Notes: a model not told the origin generated them from the letters alone. A stretch of 64,000 nt of DNA from Flavobacteriales bacterium (GCA_947454525.1 CANGJM010000001.1:62001-126000); one strand, 5' to 3'; positions 18,394 through 28,285 are shown, numbered from the stretch's first letter. Numbers and translations: made by a program.

Positions 18394-19068
18394 TTGGATC
18401 TCATTAACCTTATTTTTCGACTCGGTGTACTCTTCGCTATCTATGGATTCCTCTGGTTTTTCATTGAACTGGCACTCAAATTACTGATTGGTGGACGCAA
18501 GCGCACACTTGGGGAAATCTATTTGATTAAAACCGTCAAGTACTTATTTCTAGTGAACGTTACCTTTCTATTTTGTTTAGAACAACAAGACGAGCCTGTT
18601 TCCCAAGTCAATTATGTGAGTCTAGTTCCTAGCTTCATTATTTTGATGGTCTACTTCTTAGGAAAATTGCAACAAAAAGAGCAGCGCATTCAAATGATGA
18701 CAAACTTCACGCAAGGAATGCAAGAGGTGCCTTTTAACCGACAATGGGAATTGGTACTAATTATCGTGAGTGGTTTTGCTTTTGCCGGACTTGTGTTTTA
18801 CCCACAGATTTCAGAAAACGCCGTTTCCCATTGGTTTCAGCGAAGCATCGTAGATATCGAGAATACGGTACTCATTGGCTTTGTGTTCAAAGCAATTGGA
18901 TTCTTTTTCCTGATCGGATTATTCTTCAAAATGTTGAACGCTTTGAATTACATCATTTCAGGAAAACCGATGGTGAATGTCCGAACTGGATTTAGCACGA
19001 AAAAAGGAGCGAACGACGACTCTTTTGATGATTTCGAAGAAATCGATGACAATAAACTCTCTGAATAA
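18394..19068 (+). CDS. Integral membrane protein of unknown function
   Basis: I do not recognise this 224-residue protein. It has about five predicted membrane segments (roughly residues 5-30, 45-65, 70-90, 120-140 and 165-185) and a charged, acidic C-terminal tail (GANDDSFDDFEEIDD), probably cytoplasmic. The start is TTG at 18394, giving MDLINLIFRLG; no nearby in-frame ATG exists. Its stop codon overlaps the ATG of the next gene (TAATG), and rnpA follows, so the three are likely one transcript. Confidence 0.65.
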   Translation: MDLINLIFRLGVLFAIYGFLWFFIELALKLLIGGRKRTLGEIYLIKTVKYLFLVNVTFLFCLEQQDEPVSQVNYVSLVPSFIILMVYFLGKLQQKEQRIQMMTNFTQGMQEVPFNRQWELVLIIVSGFAFAGLVFYPQISENAVSHWFQRSIVDIENTVLIGFVFKAIGFFFLIGLFFKMLNALNYIISGKPMVNVRTGFSTKKGANDDSFDDFEEIDDNKLSE

Positions 19069-19346
19069 TGGCGCACTTTGATGAAAAAGAATTAATTGAA
19101 CTTTCGAATGAAATCATTCATTCATTGACTAAGTTAGTCCTAGGTGAAAAACCGGGATTCTTGGCGGGAAGTGTCTATAAAAAAATGGAAATTCATCCGC
19201 GCTTGAGTACGATGAAGTCGCTTTACGCCAGCTTCGTGATGGATTTTAAAGGATCGTATGAGGATGCTTCAAGCTTAAAAAAGCTCACCGATTTCCGCTA
19301 CGAAATCGTGGAATTATTTGATTCCGAATCTCCTATTGAACACTAA
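19068..19346 (+). CDS. Small conserved-looking protein of unknown function
   Basis: A 92-residue soluble protein, helical in character (DEKELIELSNEIIHSLTKLVL, LSTMKSLYASFVMDF). No signal peptide or known motif is seen. It is translationally coupled to the upstream membrane protein through a one-base stop/start overlap (TAATG at 19066-19070) and sits ten bases before rnpA. It may partner the acidic tail of its neighbour, but this is a guess. Confidence 0.6.
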   Translation: MAHFDEKELIELSNEIIHSLTKLVLGEKPGFLAGSVYKKMEIHPRLSTMKSLYASFVMDFKGSYEDASSLKKLTDFRYEIVELFDSESPIEH

Positions 19347-19355
19347 TTGATTGCA

Positions 19356-19745
19356 ATGGACTATTCTTTAGGAAAAGCGTATAAATTATGCAGTGTCAAA
19401 CGTATTGACCGTTTGTTTTCCGAAGGGAAGAGGCTAAAAGCATATCCGATTACGGTGATGTTCCAAGAAACAGATGAAGAGATGAAACATTCTTTTCAAG
19501 TGCTTTTTTCCGTTCCAAAAAAAAGACTGAAACATGCGCATGATCGAAATTATGTCAAACGGTGTTTTCGAGAAATTCTGCGCTTAAATAAAGCTACATT
19601 GGAAAATCACTTGACAAAGTGCAATAAAAAAATCAATTTTGCGCTCATCTATCAATTGAATGAACGAATTCCCTATGTGGAATTGGAACAAAAATTGCTA
19701 GGCGCTATCAACAAACTAATAAGCGAAATCAAAGATGAAAATTAA
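19356..19745 (+). CDS. rnpA: Ribonuclease P protein component
   Basis: RnpA binds the RNase P RNA and helps process tRNA 5' ends. The 129-residue protein shows the family start (GKAYKLCSVKRIDRLFSEGK) and the RNR-like basic helix (KKRLKHAHDRNYVKRCFREILRLNK in two adjoining segments), which contacts RNA. The start at 19356 is preferred to an in-frame TTG at 19347. The rpmH gene, often next to rnpA in other phyla, is absent here. The 3' end overlaps the protease gene by 11 bases, an arrangement seen in other Bacteroidota. Confidence 0.92.
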   Translation: MDYSLGKAYKLCSVKRIDRLFSEGKRLKAYPITVMFQETDEEMKHSFQVLFSVPKKRLKHAHDRNYVKRCFREILRLNKATLENHLTKCNKKINFALIYQLNERIPYVELEQKLLGAINKLISEIKDEN

Positions 19746-21375
19746 ACATCACGCGGTCCTCTGGATCACTCTTACGTTTTTCTCCTTCCAAACTGCTTGG
19801 ACCCAATCCAATGGATTCGAGACCTTGAAAAGTTTGGAAATCATGGATCAAATTTACGAGAACCTTGATTTATACTTTGTAGACGAACCTCAAAATGGAA
19901 AGTTATCGAAAACAGCCATTGATGCGATGCTCAAAGAACTGGATCCATACACCGTTTACTATCATGAATCCAACATCGAGGATTACCGCCTTTTAACGAC
20001 GGGTCAATACGGTGGAATCGGGGCATTAATTCGTCAAATGGGCGATTACACCTTTATTGCCGAGCCGTACGAGGATTGTCCAGCAGCAAAAAGCGGCATT
20101 AAAGCTGGAGACAAAATCTTGACCATCGATGGAAAAAACATGGTAAAGAAAACAACCGATGAGGTTTCCGATGCCTTGAAAGGACCGAAAGGAACAAGTA
20201 TCGAAGTAGAGATTGAACGAAAGGGTGAAGGAAAAAAGAAAATCACCATTGCTCGCGATGAAATCAAGATTCCAGATGTGCCTTATTTTGGCATGTTGAA
20301 AGACGATGTTGGCTACGTGAAATTGAATAGTTTTACGCAAACGGCTTCTGCCGATGTCAAAAATGCGATTCAGAAATTGCAAGCTGATGGAGCCAAACAG
20401 ATGGTCTTAGATCTTCGAGGAAACGGTGGCGGACTACTCATTGAGGCAGTGAAAATTGTGAATTTCTTCGTTCCTAAGAATCAAGTAGTGGTAACCACAA
20501 AAGGCCGTGTCAAAGAAGAAAATCGTGTATACACTACCTTGGAAGAACCGTTTGTTCAAGAAATGCCGCTAGCCGTTCTTGTTGATGGTGGTTCCGCTTC
20601 TGCAAGTGAAATTGTTTCTGGTTCACTACAGGATTTAGACCGCGCAGTCATTATTGGTGAAACCAGCTTCGGAAAAGGCTTGGTACAAAGAACCTATGAT
20701 TTAAAATACGGCTCCAAAATTAAAATCACGATTGCCAAATATTACACGCCTTCCGGACGCTGTGTACAACGATTGGAATATTATGACAAAGAAAACAATG
20801 CCAAAGCAAAGGAAATTCCTGATTCATTGTTGAAGTCTTTTCAAACAAAAAACGGACGAAAAGTGATTGACGGACGCGGGATTGAACCAGACATAAAAGT
20901 GGAAAGTCCAGATTTGAGTCGCTTAACTGCTGTGTTACTGACGAGCAACTGTATCTTTAATTATGCTACAGATTATGTATTGGCACATCCGACGGTTGCT
21001 ACTGCAACTGACTTTAAATTGTCAGATGAAGAATACCTAGATTTTCAAAAATATGTCTTAGCTCAGGAATTCAAATACACGACAGCTTCCGAAGAATCAT
21101 TGAAAAAAATGAAGGAAACGGCTGAAAAGGAAGGGTATTTCGAAGAAATTAAAGCAGATTACGAGGACATGATCTCGAAAGTAACTCCTTCCAAAGAAAG
21201 AGACCTTCAGAAATTCAAAGCAGAAATTTCCGAAATGTTGGAAAACGAAATTATTTCGAGGTATTACTTTCAAAAAGGAAGAACGGTTGCATCGCTCAAA
21301 AATGACATCGTTGTTCAACGTGCGGTGCAAGTTTTGACAAATTCAACCGAGTACAACACTATTTTGAAAAAATAA
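19735..21375 (+). CDS. C-terminal processing peptidase, S41 family (CtpA-like)
   Basis: A periplasmic serine protease of the tail-specific type, 546 residues. The signal peptide is visible (HHAVLWITLTFFSFQTAWTQ). A PDZ domain follows at about residues 85-170 (GGIGALIRQMGDYTFIAEPY, GIKAGDKILTIDGKN), then the S41 core with the catalytic Ser in DGGSASASEIVSG (about residue 289) and Lys in SFGKGLVQ (about residue 316). A C-terminal helical region of about 120 residues completes it. It lies in the same operon as rnpA and precedes an O-antigen-ligase-like gene. Substrate is unknown; envelope protein turnover or processing is inferred from the family. Confidence 0.92.
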   Translation: MKIKHHAVLWITLTFFSFQTAWTQSNGFETLKSLEIMDQIYENLDLYFVDEPQNGKLSKTAIDAMLKELDPYTVYYHESNIEDYRLLTTGQYGGIGALIRQMGDYTFIAEPYEDCPAAKSGIKAGDKILTIDGKNMVKKTTDEVSDALKGPKGTSIEVEIERKGEGKKKITIARDEIKIPDVPYFGMLKDDVGYVKLNSFTQTASADVKNAIQKLQADGAKQMVLDLRGNGGGLLIEAVKIVNFFVPKNQVVVTTKGRVKEENRVYTTLEEPFVQEMPLAVLVDGGSASASEIVSGSLQDLDRAVIIGETSFGKGLVQRTYDLKYGSKIKITIAKYYTPSGRCVQRLEYYDKENNAKAKEIPDSLLKSFQTKNGRKVIDGRGIEPDIKVESPDLSRLTAVLLTSNCIFNYATDYVLAHPTVATATDFKLSDEEYLDFQKYVLAQEFKYTTASEESLKKMKETAEKEGYFEEIKADYEDMISKVTPSKERDLQKFKAEISEMLENEIISRYYFQKGRTVASLKNDIVVQRAVQVLTNSTEYNTILKK

Positions 21376-21388
21376 GCGTTAGACTCTT

Positions 21389-22834
21389 ATGTTGAAACGC
21401 TATTTCGGACCTCAAATTCATCACCGGGTACATTTTTTTGTGCTTTCCTTGTTTATCATAGGAGTGGTTTGCAGCAAATTTTTAATGTCCATGGGACTCC
21501 TCCTTGGCGTTTTAAATCTCTCGCTGGAAGGAAATTTCAACTCCTATTATCAACGACTTCGTGAGAACCCACTAGTTCTGTTCATTCTTGCTTTCTACAG
21601 CTTACACCTTTTCGGACTACTTTGGACTACTAACCTTGATTACGGCATGGATGATATCCGTAAGAAAACATCTTTATTGTTGATTCCGATCATCGTTGGC
21701 GCACATTCCATTCCGAGTCCAAAACGATGGGCCAAACTTATTCACTTCTTTATTTTGACTTTGGTGATTACCGCCAGCATCAATTTAATTGCCTATCACT
21801 TTTTTGCCGAAAAATTGAACTTAATCGACATTCGAGATATGTCCTTATTTGGCTCCCACATTCGTTATGGAATCCTCATGGGCATTGGATTAGCCTTTTG
21901 TTTAGAACGATTGTACCAAGGCGCAAAATATCGAAATGGATTCATTGCAAGTGCGCTTTTCTTTTTACTGTACACCTTTTACAGTCAAGTGTTATCTGGT
22001 GTCATTGCAGTTGCCATAGTACTTGGCGGACTCCTCTTTTTTGTTCTTTGGCAACGAAGACAATTCATTTTCCTCATCAGCAGCGTCCTTGTGTTAATTT
22101 TGGGTTCGACGGCCATCATCTACTATTTATCTCAACCAGTAAATTACCCAATTCCATGTGTGGAGCAATACGACGAAATGGAGTCTACTTGGAACCTGCG
22201 TTCTACTTTGAATTACGATAGCTTGGACAAACGCAAACAACCCGTTGCTTCTACCTTAGAACGGTATTTATCCTCCAAAGGACTATGTGCAAACACCAAA
22301 GGCGTTCAAACACTAACAAAGGAGGACATCCAATTCATCGAAACAGGTTTTGCAGATGTTCATGAAACATACGGTGGGATTCAAGCGCGTTTATTAGATA
22401 TTCGTTACCAACTTCATCATGCTACTAATCCATCTGGACATTCCATTTTGGAACGGATAGAATATTGGAAAAACGCATGGGCCATCATTGAAAACCATTG
22501 GATGTTAGGTGTTGGAACCGGAGATGTCGACGATGCAATGCAGGAAATGTACAACAAACGTCAGTCACCTCTGACTCCCGAACGACGTCTGCGCGCGCAC
22601 AATTCCTATTTAACGTATTACCTAACCTTTGGGATTTTTGGCTTTTTGTTTTTCCTCTATTTTCAATTGAAGTTCATCATCCAACAATGGAAATGGCAAC
22701 AACGGGTTGGATTTCTCTTTGGCTTGATTGCCTTGGTCACTTTTCTCTTTGAAGATACGCTCGAATCCCAAATGGGCATAACCATGTTCGCGTTTTTCTA
22801 CGCGGTATTTTCAAGGAAAATCACAAGTAAGTAG
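21389..22834 (+). CDS. O-antigen ligase / polymerase-like membrane protein
   Basis: A 481-residue polytopic protein with about ten membrane helices and one large periplasmic loop (about residues 250-360). The end of that loop carries the Wzy_C/WaaL signature region: RIEYWKNAWAIIENHWMLGVGTGD in adjoining blocks, then RAHNSYLTYYLTFG near residue 405, with the conserved His in AHNS. Such proteins polymerise or ligate surface glycans using lipid-linked sugars. The N-terminal loop LFGLLWTTNLDYGMDDIRKK is also typical. Specific substrate is unknown. It follows the protease gene after 13 bases. Confidence 0.82.
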   Translation: MLKRYFGPQIHHRVHFFVLSLFIIGVVCSKFLMSMGLLLGVLNLSLEGNFNSYYQRLRENPLVLFILAFYSLHLFGLLWTTNLDYGMDDIRKKTSLLLIPIIVGAHSIPSPKRWAKLIHFFILTLVITASINLIAYHFFAEKLNLIDIRDMSLFGSHIRYGILMGIGLAFCLERLYQGAKYRNGFIASALFFLLYTFYSQVLSGVIAVAIVLGGLLFFVLWQRRQFIFLISSVLVLILGSTAIIYYLSQPVNYPIPCVEQYDEMESTWNLRSTLNYDSLDKRKQPVASTLERYLSSKGLCANTKGVQTLTKEDIQFIETGFADVHETYGGIQARLLDIRYQLHHATNPSGHSILERIEYWKNAWAIIENHWMLGVGTGDVDDAMQEMYNKRQSPLTPERRLRAHNSYLTYYLTFGIFGFLFFLYFQLKFIIQQWKWQQRVGFLFGLIALVTFLFEDTLESQMGITMFAFFYAVFSRKITSK

Positions 22835-22868
22835 ATACGTCCTTGATTTTTATTAACTTCGCTTTGCG

Positions 22869-23768
22869 ATGTCAATAGAAGTAAAAAACCTGTTTAAATA
22901 TTACGGAGAACAAGCCGCAGTGCGGGATGTAAGTTTCTCTGTAAACAAAGGTGAGATTGTAGCTTTTTTAGGTCCAAATGGAGCTGGAAAATCTACCACC
23001 ATGAAAATCATGACAGGATACATTCCTGCAAGTTCCGGTGAAGTATACATTGGTGGAATCAAAGTCGATGTAGATGAACTGAAAACCCGTCAAATGATTG
23101 GGTATTTACCGGAGAACAATCCACTTTATGTGGACATGTACGTCCGTGAATACCTCGAATTTGTTGGACGCATTTACAAGGTGAAAAACTTGAAAGCGCG
23201 CGTAGCAGAAATGGTACATGCGGTCGGACTTGATGTCGAGCAAAACAAAAAAATCGGTGCTTTATCCAAAGGATACCGTCAACGTGTTGGATTGGCACAA
23301 GCCATCATTCACGATCCAGAAGTCCTCATTCTCGATGAGCCAACTACGGGATTAGATCCCAATCAGTTGGTAGAAATCCGTGAGCTGATTCGTCAAATCG
23401 GAAAACAAAAAACGGTATTGCTTTCGACGCATATCATGCAGGAAGTAGAAGCGATTTGTGACCGTGTGATCATCTTATCAAAAGGTCAAATTGTGGCCGA
23501 TGATAAAGCGAAAACATTGCAGCAGGAATTAGAACATCAAACGGTTTATGTGGAGTTTGACTCAGCTGTAACGAAAGCACAGTTGTCGAAAATTCCGAAT
23601 GTCAGTAAGGTAGAGGCCTTAGAAAAAGGTTGGTTGATCGAATCAATCGCGCCAGAGGATTTAAGAAAATCCGTTGCTCAACATGCACAAGCGCAAAACT
23701 GGTTAATCCTTACCTTGAACATTGAGCAGAAATCCCTAGAAGAAGTATTTAAAGAATTAACAAAATAA
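22869..23768 (+). CDS. gldA: Gliding motility ABC transporter ATP-binding protein GldA
   Basis: A 299-residue ABC ATPase. The Walker A motif is GPNGAGKST (about residue 38), the signature is LSKGYRQRVGLAQA (about residue 135), and Walker B is VLILDEPTTGLDPNQ. The C-terminal extension of about 80 residues after the H-loop (STHIMQEVEAICD) is of the GldA type. GldA works with the permease GldF and GldG in gliding Bacteroidota; neither partner gene is in this window. It lies one base before tyrS, so the two are probably co-transcribed. Confidence 0.88.
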   Translation: MSIEVKNLFKYYGEQAAVRDVSFSVNKGEIVAFLGPNGAGKSTTMKIMTGYIPASSGEVYIGGIKVDVDELKTRQMIGYLPENNPLYVDMYVREYLEFVGRIYKVKNLKARVAEMVHAVGLDVEQNKKIGALSKGYRQRVGLAQAIIHDPEVLILDEPTTGLDPNQLVEIRELIRQIGKQKTVLLSTHIMQEVEAICDRVIILSKGQIVADDKAKTLQQELEHQTVYVEFDSAVTKAQLSKIPNVSKVEALEKGWLIESIAPEDLRKSVAQHAQAQNWLILTLNIEQKSLEEVFKELTK

Positions 23769-23769
23769 G

Positions 23770-25050
23770 ATGCCAACGAATTTTATCGAAGAATTACAGT
23801 GGAGGGGGATGATACACGATATCATGCCAGGTACAGAAGAAGCGTTATTGAAGAAAAGTTCGTCCGGATATATTGGATTTGATCCAACAGCCGATTCGTT
23901 ACACATTGGAAGCTTGGTTCAAATCATGACCTTGGTCCATTTTCAAAAAGCTGGACACAAACCTTTCGCGTTGGTAGGTGGTGCAACCGGAATGGTTGGG
24001 GATCCATCTGGAAAGTCACAAGAAAGAAATTTATTGGATGATGCGACATTGCAACATAATGTAGCGTGTGTAAAAGCACAATTGGAGAAATTCTTGTCTT
24101 TTGAAGGTGAAAACGGAGCAGAGATGGTCAATAACATCGATTGGTTTCGAAACATGAGCTTTTTGGAGTTTATCCGCGATGTGGGAAAACACATTTCTGT
24201 GAATTACATGTTGGCAAAGGATTCGGTAAAATCCCGATTGGAAACAGGAATGTCTTTCACCGAATTTTCGTACCAATTGGTTCAAGGATTCGATTTCTAC
24301 TACCTGAATCAACACAAAGGATGCATCGTTCAACTTGGTGGTTCTGATCAATGGGGAAATATTGTAACGGGAACGGAATTAATTCGCCGCAAAGGTGGAG
24401 GCGAGGCATATGCCGTGACCACACCACTGATAAAAAAAGCGGACGGAACGAAATTCGGAAAAACGGAAGGCGGAAACGTTTGGTTAGATCCAGCGAAAAC
24501 CTCGCCATACCAATTCTACCAATATTGGTTAAATGCAGCTGATGAAGATGCCGCTAATTTCATTCGCATTTTCACGCTCAAAACGAGAGATGAAATCGAA
24601 GCGTTGGAAAAAGAACATGCTGAAGCACCGCATTTACGTGCGCTTCAAAAAGCCCTAGCAGAAGACATCACAGTGCGTGTTCACAGTGCGGAAGCATTGC
24701 AGACTGCCATCAGTGCGAGCAATATTCTATTTGGGAAATCGACATCAGATGATCTGAAAGCATTGTCTGAACAGGACTTCTTCAGTATTTTCGACGGTGT
24801 TCCACAAGCGACCATTTCACGTGCGGAATTTGGTGACGGAATCAGTATTATCGACGCGATGGCGGCAAAAACGGGATTCTTATCTTCCAATGGAGATGCG
24901 CGACGTGAGTTAAAAGCAAATGCGATTTCGGTGAATAAGGAAAAGGTTGACGAACAGTTTATTGTTGGTACAGCTCAACTGATTAATAACAAATATGTCT
25001 TACTAGGAAAAGGAAAAAAGAACAATTACATTTTAGTTCTCGCCGATTAA
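23770..25050 (+). CDS. tyrS: Tyrosyl-tRNA synthetase
   Basis: A class I synthetase charging tRNA-Tyr, 426 residues, the size of the TyrS type 1 group. The HIGH motif appears as HIGS in GFDPTADSLHIGSLV (about residue 44) and KMSKS as KFGKTEGGNV (about residue 227). The tyrosine-binding stretch YQLVQGFDFYYLN and GGSDQWGNI are present. A C-terminal S4-like RNA-binding domain occupies about residues 360-426 (NGDARRELKANAISVNKEKV). It is followed by a strong bidirectional terminator. Confidence 0.96.
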   Translation: MPTNFIEELQWRGMIHDIMPGTEEALLKKSSSGYIGFDPTADSLHIGSLVQIMTLVHFQKAGHKPFALVGGATGMVGDPSGKSQERNLLDDATLQHNVACVKAQLEKFLSFEGENGAEMVNNIDWFRNMSFLEFIRDVGKHISVNYMLAKDSVKSRLETGMSFTEFSYQLVQGFDFYYLNQHKGCIVQLGGSDQWGNIVTGTELIRRKGGGEAYAVTTPLIKKADGTKFGKTEGGNVWLDPAKTSPYQFYQYWLNAADEDAANFIRIFTLKTRDEIEALEKEHAEAPHLRALQKALAEDITVRVHSAEALQTAISASNILFGKSTSDDLKALSEQDFFSIFDGVPQATISRAEFGDGISIIDAMAAKTGFLSSNGDARRELKANAISVNKEKVDEQFIVGTAQLINNKYVLLGKGKKNNYILVLAD

Positions 25051-25070
25051 TCCTGAAAATATAGTGCATA

Positions 25071-25101
25071 AAAAAAGAGAAGGATTAACTTCTCTTTTTT
25101 T
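25071..25101. terminator. Bidirectional rho-independent terminator
   Basis: AAAAAGAGAAG (25072-25082) pairs with CTTCTCTTTTT (25089-25099) around the 6-base loop GATTAA, flanked by A-runs on one side and T-runs on the other. It separates the convergent tyrS and queA genes. Confidence 0.85.
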
Positions 25102-25123
25102 GTTTAGGGTAATTTGATCGATT

Positions 25124-26182
25124 TTACAAAATCAACATGGCATCGCCATAAGAGTAAAAACGGTATTTTTCTTTGATTGCTTCTTGGTAAGCTTTCATCA
25201 TTAAATCATGTCCAGCGAAAGCAGAAATCATCATTAACAAGGTTGAAAGCGGTGTATGGAAGTTTGTAATTAAACTATCAGCAATACTAAAATCATATGG
25301 AGGGAAAATGAACTTGTTTGTCCATCCGTCGAATGGTTTTAAGTATCCTTCAGTAGAAACCGATGACTCAATAGAACGCATGGCAGTGGTTCCAATAGCA
25401 CACACACGTTTTTTCGTGCGTTTTGCATTGTTCACCATATCAGATGCTTCTTGAGAAATAATGACTTGCTCAGAATCCATTTTATGTTTCGTTAAGTCTT
25501 CTACCTCAACAGAACGGAAAGTACCTAATCCAACATGAAGAGTCACCTCTGCAAAGTCAATTCCTTTTAACTCCAGTCTTTTTAATAATTGACGAGAAAA
25601 GTGAAGTCCAGCAGTTGGTGCTGCAACAGCTCCTTCTACTTTCGCGAAAATCGTTTGGTAACGTTCTTCATCCTCTGGCTCTACTTCTCGTTTGATGTAT
25701 TTTGGAAGTGGCGTCTCTCCTAATTCAGTGATTTTCGCTTTAAAGTCTTCGTAAGGACCATCGAACAAAAATCGTAGGGTGCGTCCACGTGAAGTCGTAT
25801 TATCAATTACCTCTGCAACTAATGAATCGTCTTCTCCGAAGTACAATTTATTTCCAATACGGATTTTACGTGCTGGATCAACAAGTACATCCCACAATAA
25901 ACTTTCACGATTTAACTCACGTAACAAGAACACTTCAATTTTCGCCCCTGTTTTTTCTTTATTTCCGTACATTCTAGCTGGAAAAACGCGTGTATTGTTC
26001 ATGATCATCACATCGCCTTCAGAAAAATAATCAATCACATCTTTGAATAATTTGTGTTCGATTTCTCCAGTTTCGCGGTGAAGGACCATCAAACGCGCTT
26101 CGTCGCGGTTTTCACTTGGATAGTTTGCTACTAACTCTTCTGGAAGATCGAAGTCGAACTCCGATAATTTCATTTTGCTCAT
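25124..26182 (-). CDS. queA: S-adenosylmethionine:tRNA ribosyltransferase-isomerase
   Basis: QueA transfers and isomerises the ribosyl part of SAM onto 7-aminomethyl-7-deazaguanine in tRNA to make epoxyqueuosine. The 352-residue protein has the family start ([18 protein letters not shown]), followed by [18 protein letters not shown], the central PTAGLHFS motif (about residue 185), THVGLGTF-like [15 protein letters not shown], and the C-terminal [17 protein letters not shown]. The ORF start at 26182 gives MSKMKLSEF; the Met three codons later is equally possible. A TATCTTTG box lies about 37 bases upstream. Confidence 0.96.
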   Translation of the reverse strand: MSKMKLSEFDFDLPEELVANYPSENRDEARLMVLHRETGEIEHKLFKDVIDYFSEGDVMIMNNTRVFPARMYGNKEKTGAKIEVFLLRELNRESLLWDVLVDPARKIRIGNKLYFGEDDSLVAEVIDNTTSRGRTLRFLFDGPYEDFKAKITELGETPLPKYIKREVEPEDEERYQTIFAKVEGAVAAPTAGLHFSRQLLKRLELKGIDFAEVTLHVGLGTFRSVEVEDLTKHKMDSEQVIISQEASDMVNNAKRTKKRVCAIGTTAMRSIESSVSTEGYLKPFDGWTNKFIFPPYDFSIADSLITNFHTPLSTLLMMISAFAGHDLMMKAYQEAIKEKYRFYSYGDAMLIL

Positions 26183-26218
26183 AAGCTCAATATTTACCTA
26201 CTTCTTCAATGTAGGGGG

Positions 26219-26226
26219 CAAAGATA
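26219..26226 (-). promoter_or_regulatory. Candidate -7 box of queA (TATCTTTG)
   Basis: Minus-strand TATCTTTG fits TAnnTTTG. It is 36 bases before the queA ATG at 26182. The leader between shows no obvious preQ1-riboswitch-like pseudoknot, though short C-rich and A-rich stretches exist. Confidence 0.45.
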
Positions 26227-26366
26227 CGACATCGAGACCCCGTTTGTCAAGTAATTGACCAACTAAATTCATTTCGATTGATTTTATTGACTAAAATCAG
26301 CTTTTTTGAGAAGTAATCTCATGAAATGGCTGCTGAACAACCTCGAAATTTGTAAAAAAGAAAAAG

Positions 26367-26630
26367 ATGTTTGATAAATTAGTTAAAGAAATGGAATTCA
26401 ACCGATTTGGGTGGATTGCCATTATTTTGTTAGTCGTAGGTTGTCTCGGTGGACTAACAGTAGGAATGGGTGCTTTGCAAAGTACTTTTGCGTTAATCGT
26501 CATTTTAATTCCGACGATGTTGACCTTAAGTTTTTTACTTTCCGTAGCACCAATGAAATGGATTGCCACGTCAACTATCGTTACAGTGGGTATTGATTTA
26601 CTGTTCTTTGGCTATTATCTTGCTGCTTAA
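26367..26630 (+). CDS. Small integral membrane protein, unknown
   Basis: I do not recognise this 87-residue protein. After a short amphipathic start (MFDKLVKEMEFNRFG) it has three hydrophobic segments (about residues 16-37, 40-60 and 63-86). It has no known motif. It lies alone on the plus strand and converges on the MBOAT gene, the two stop codons sharing TTAA at 26627-26630. Confidence 0.6.
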   Translation: MFDKLVKEMEFNRFGWIAIILLVVGCLGGLTVGMGALQSTFALIVILIPTMLTLSFLLSVAPMKWIATSTIVTVGIDLLFFGYYLAA

Positions 26631-28285
26631 AACTGAAAGTAAACAAAGGGCTTGAAGGTATCGGAGATCGCTTGATACATCAAGAAAACACTAAAGGCAA
26701 TGCAAATTGCTTGAAAAACGAAGGGTATTCGTGCAAATAGTTGTGTTCCCTTATCTTTCCAAGATTGAGGAAGCCAATGAAGGACGAATCCTGTTAGGAT
26801 TAGCCAGAATACGGCTTGATACGTTTCGAGCACTTTCACAAATAGATCCCACGTGAAATCAAAATGTACCCAGATATGATTCAACATCTTCATGGGTTCA
26901 CCGGCTTCGTCTAAACGGAACCAAATCCGTGTAAACGTGATGAAGTTAAACGTCAGAAAAATGCGCCATGCGCGTATTCCCCAAGCTGTGCTGTTCTCAT
27001 AGGGACTAATTTTCTTCCAATACTGAAAGAAGATGAGCGCAAGTCCGTTCATGCTTCCCCAAATAACAAAGTTTTCACTCGCACCATGCCAGAGTCCACC
27101 AACGACCATCGTAATCAATAAGTTTAAATCTCGGTTTAGGTAATTTTTAACTTTAGGTAACAGATGCCAGCACAAGAAATACAGGATCATGAGTCCGAGG
27201 TAGACATAAATCAATTCGTACCATTGTGTGATAAAAATCAAAAACACAAAAATGATGGTCGTTGCAATGTACGTTCCGAGTCCGCCCGAACGATTACCTC
27301 CCAGCGGAATGTATAAGTAATCACGCAACCAAGAACCAAGTGATTTATGCCATCTACGCCAGAAATCGGCAACAGAAACGGCTTTGTAAGGTGAATTAAA
27401 GTTTTCCAACAAGGTGAATCCCATCAAGCGTGAAATCCCAATGGCAATATCTGTGTAACCAGAAAAATCACCGTAAATCTGCAAGGAATAGGCCCACATC
27501 GCCAAGACACTCACAAAACCTGGGTAGGCTTCAGGTGAGTCAGCAATTTTGTCAATAAAATGAACGGCAATGTAATCAGCTAAAACGATTTTTTTGAATA
27601 ATCCCTTCGTTATCTGCACTAAGGACCAACTGAAATCTTGTTTGTTTAAGGTAAAGGGTTGATTAATTTGCGGAATAAAATCACGTGCGCGAACGATCGG
27701 TCCAGCGACCAAATGGGGAAAGTAGGTAACGTAAAACGTAAAATCGAAAAAACTACTGACTTTTATTTCTTTGCGGTAAATATCGACCACATAACTAATG
27801 TTGTGAAAAGTGAAAAAGGAGACTCCAACGGGAATCAATATTTTGTCCACGAAGGTTCCTTCCCCAAAAAATCCATTCCCCCACAATGCGAATTGATTGA
27901 CAATTTCATACTTCGTTTGAAATAACTGGTTGAAGGAATCCGTAAAGAAATAGGCGTACTTAAAATAACCAAGCAGGAGTAAATTGAAGATGACAGAACC
28001 GGCAATCAGCCATTTTTTCGACCGATCTTTATCCGTTTTTCCCACGAGAGAACCAAATAAATAATTGACAACGAGAGTCAAACCTAATAGCAGCACAAAT
28101 AAGCCTGAGGTCTTGAAATAAAAGAATAGACTGATAACGGTCAAGAAAATGCTTCTCACCAAAAAATGTTTGTGAATCGCTGAAAAAACAACCATCACCA
28201 AAATGAAAAACAACCAAAAGTCTAGCTGCGTAAAGATGAGTGGTTCCTCAACATTGAATGAAAAAAGATTGTATATTTTCTCCAT
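26627..28285 (-). CDS. MBOAT family O-acyltransferase (AlgI-like)
   Basis: A 552-residue membrane-bound O-acyltransferase with about eleven helices. The family stretches are clear: YFPHLVAGPIVRARDFIPQ (about residue 190), FNSPYKAVSVADFWRRWHKSL (about residue 300), and the catalytic His in GGLWHGASENFVIWG (about residue 398). AlgI-type proteins move an acyl group, usually acetyl, across the membrane for transfer to extracytoplasmic glycans. It is the last gene of an operon with two SGNH hydrolase genes, three bases from the nearer one, which strongly suggests a shared O-acylation job. The glycan is unknown. Confidence 0.92.
   Translation of the reverse strand: MEKIYNLFSFNVEEPLIFTQLDFWLFFILVMVVFSAIHKHFLVRSIFLTVISLFFYFKTSGLFVLLLGLTLVVNYLFGSLVGKTDKDRSKKWLIAGSVIFNLLLLGYFKYAYFFTDSFNQLFQTKYEIVNQFALWGNGFFGEGTFVDKILIPVGVSFFTFHNISYVVDIYRKEIKVSSFFDFTFYVTYFPHLVAGPIVRARDFIPQINQPFTLNKQDFSWSLVQITKGLFKKIVLADYIAVHFIDKIADSPEAYPGFVSVLAMWAYSLQIYGDFSGYTDIAIGISRLMGFTLLENFNSPYKAVSVADFWRRWHKSLGSWLRDYLYIPLGGNRSGGLGTYIATTIIFVFLIFITQWYELIYVYLGLMILYFLCWHLLPKVKNYLNRDLNLLITMVVGGLWHGASENFVIWGSMNGLALIFFQYWKKISPYENSTAWGIRAWRIFLTFNFITFTRIWFRLDEAGEPMKMLNHIWVHFDFTWDLFVKVLETYQAVFWLILTGFVLHWLPQSWKDKGTQLFARIPFVFQAICIAFSVFLMYQAISDTFKPFVYFQF

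Noticed and set aside
26183-26366. A preQ1 riboswitch upstream of queA
   Set aside because: The short leader lacks the C-rich loop and A-rich tail pairing that define the preQ1 class I pseudoknot as far as can be judged by eye.
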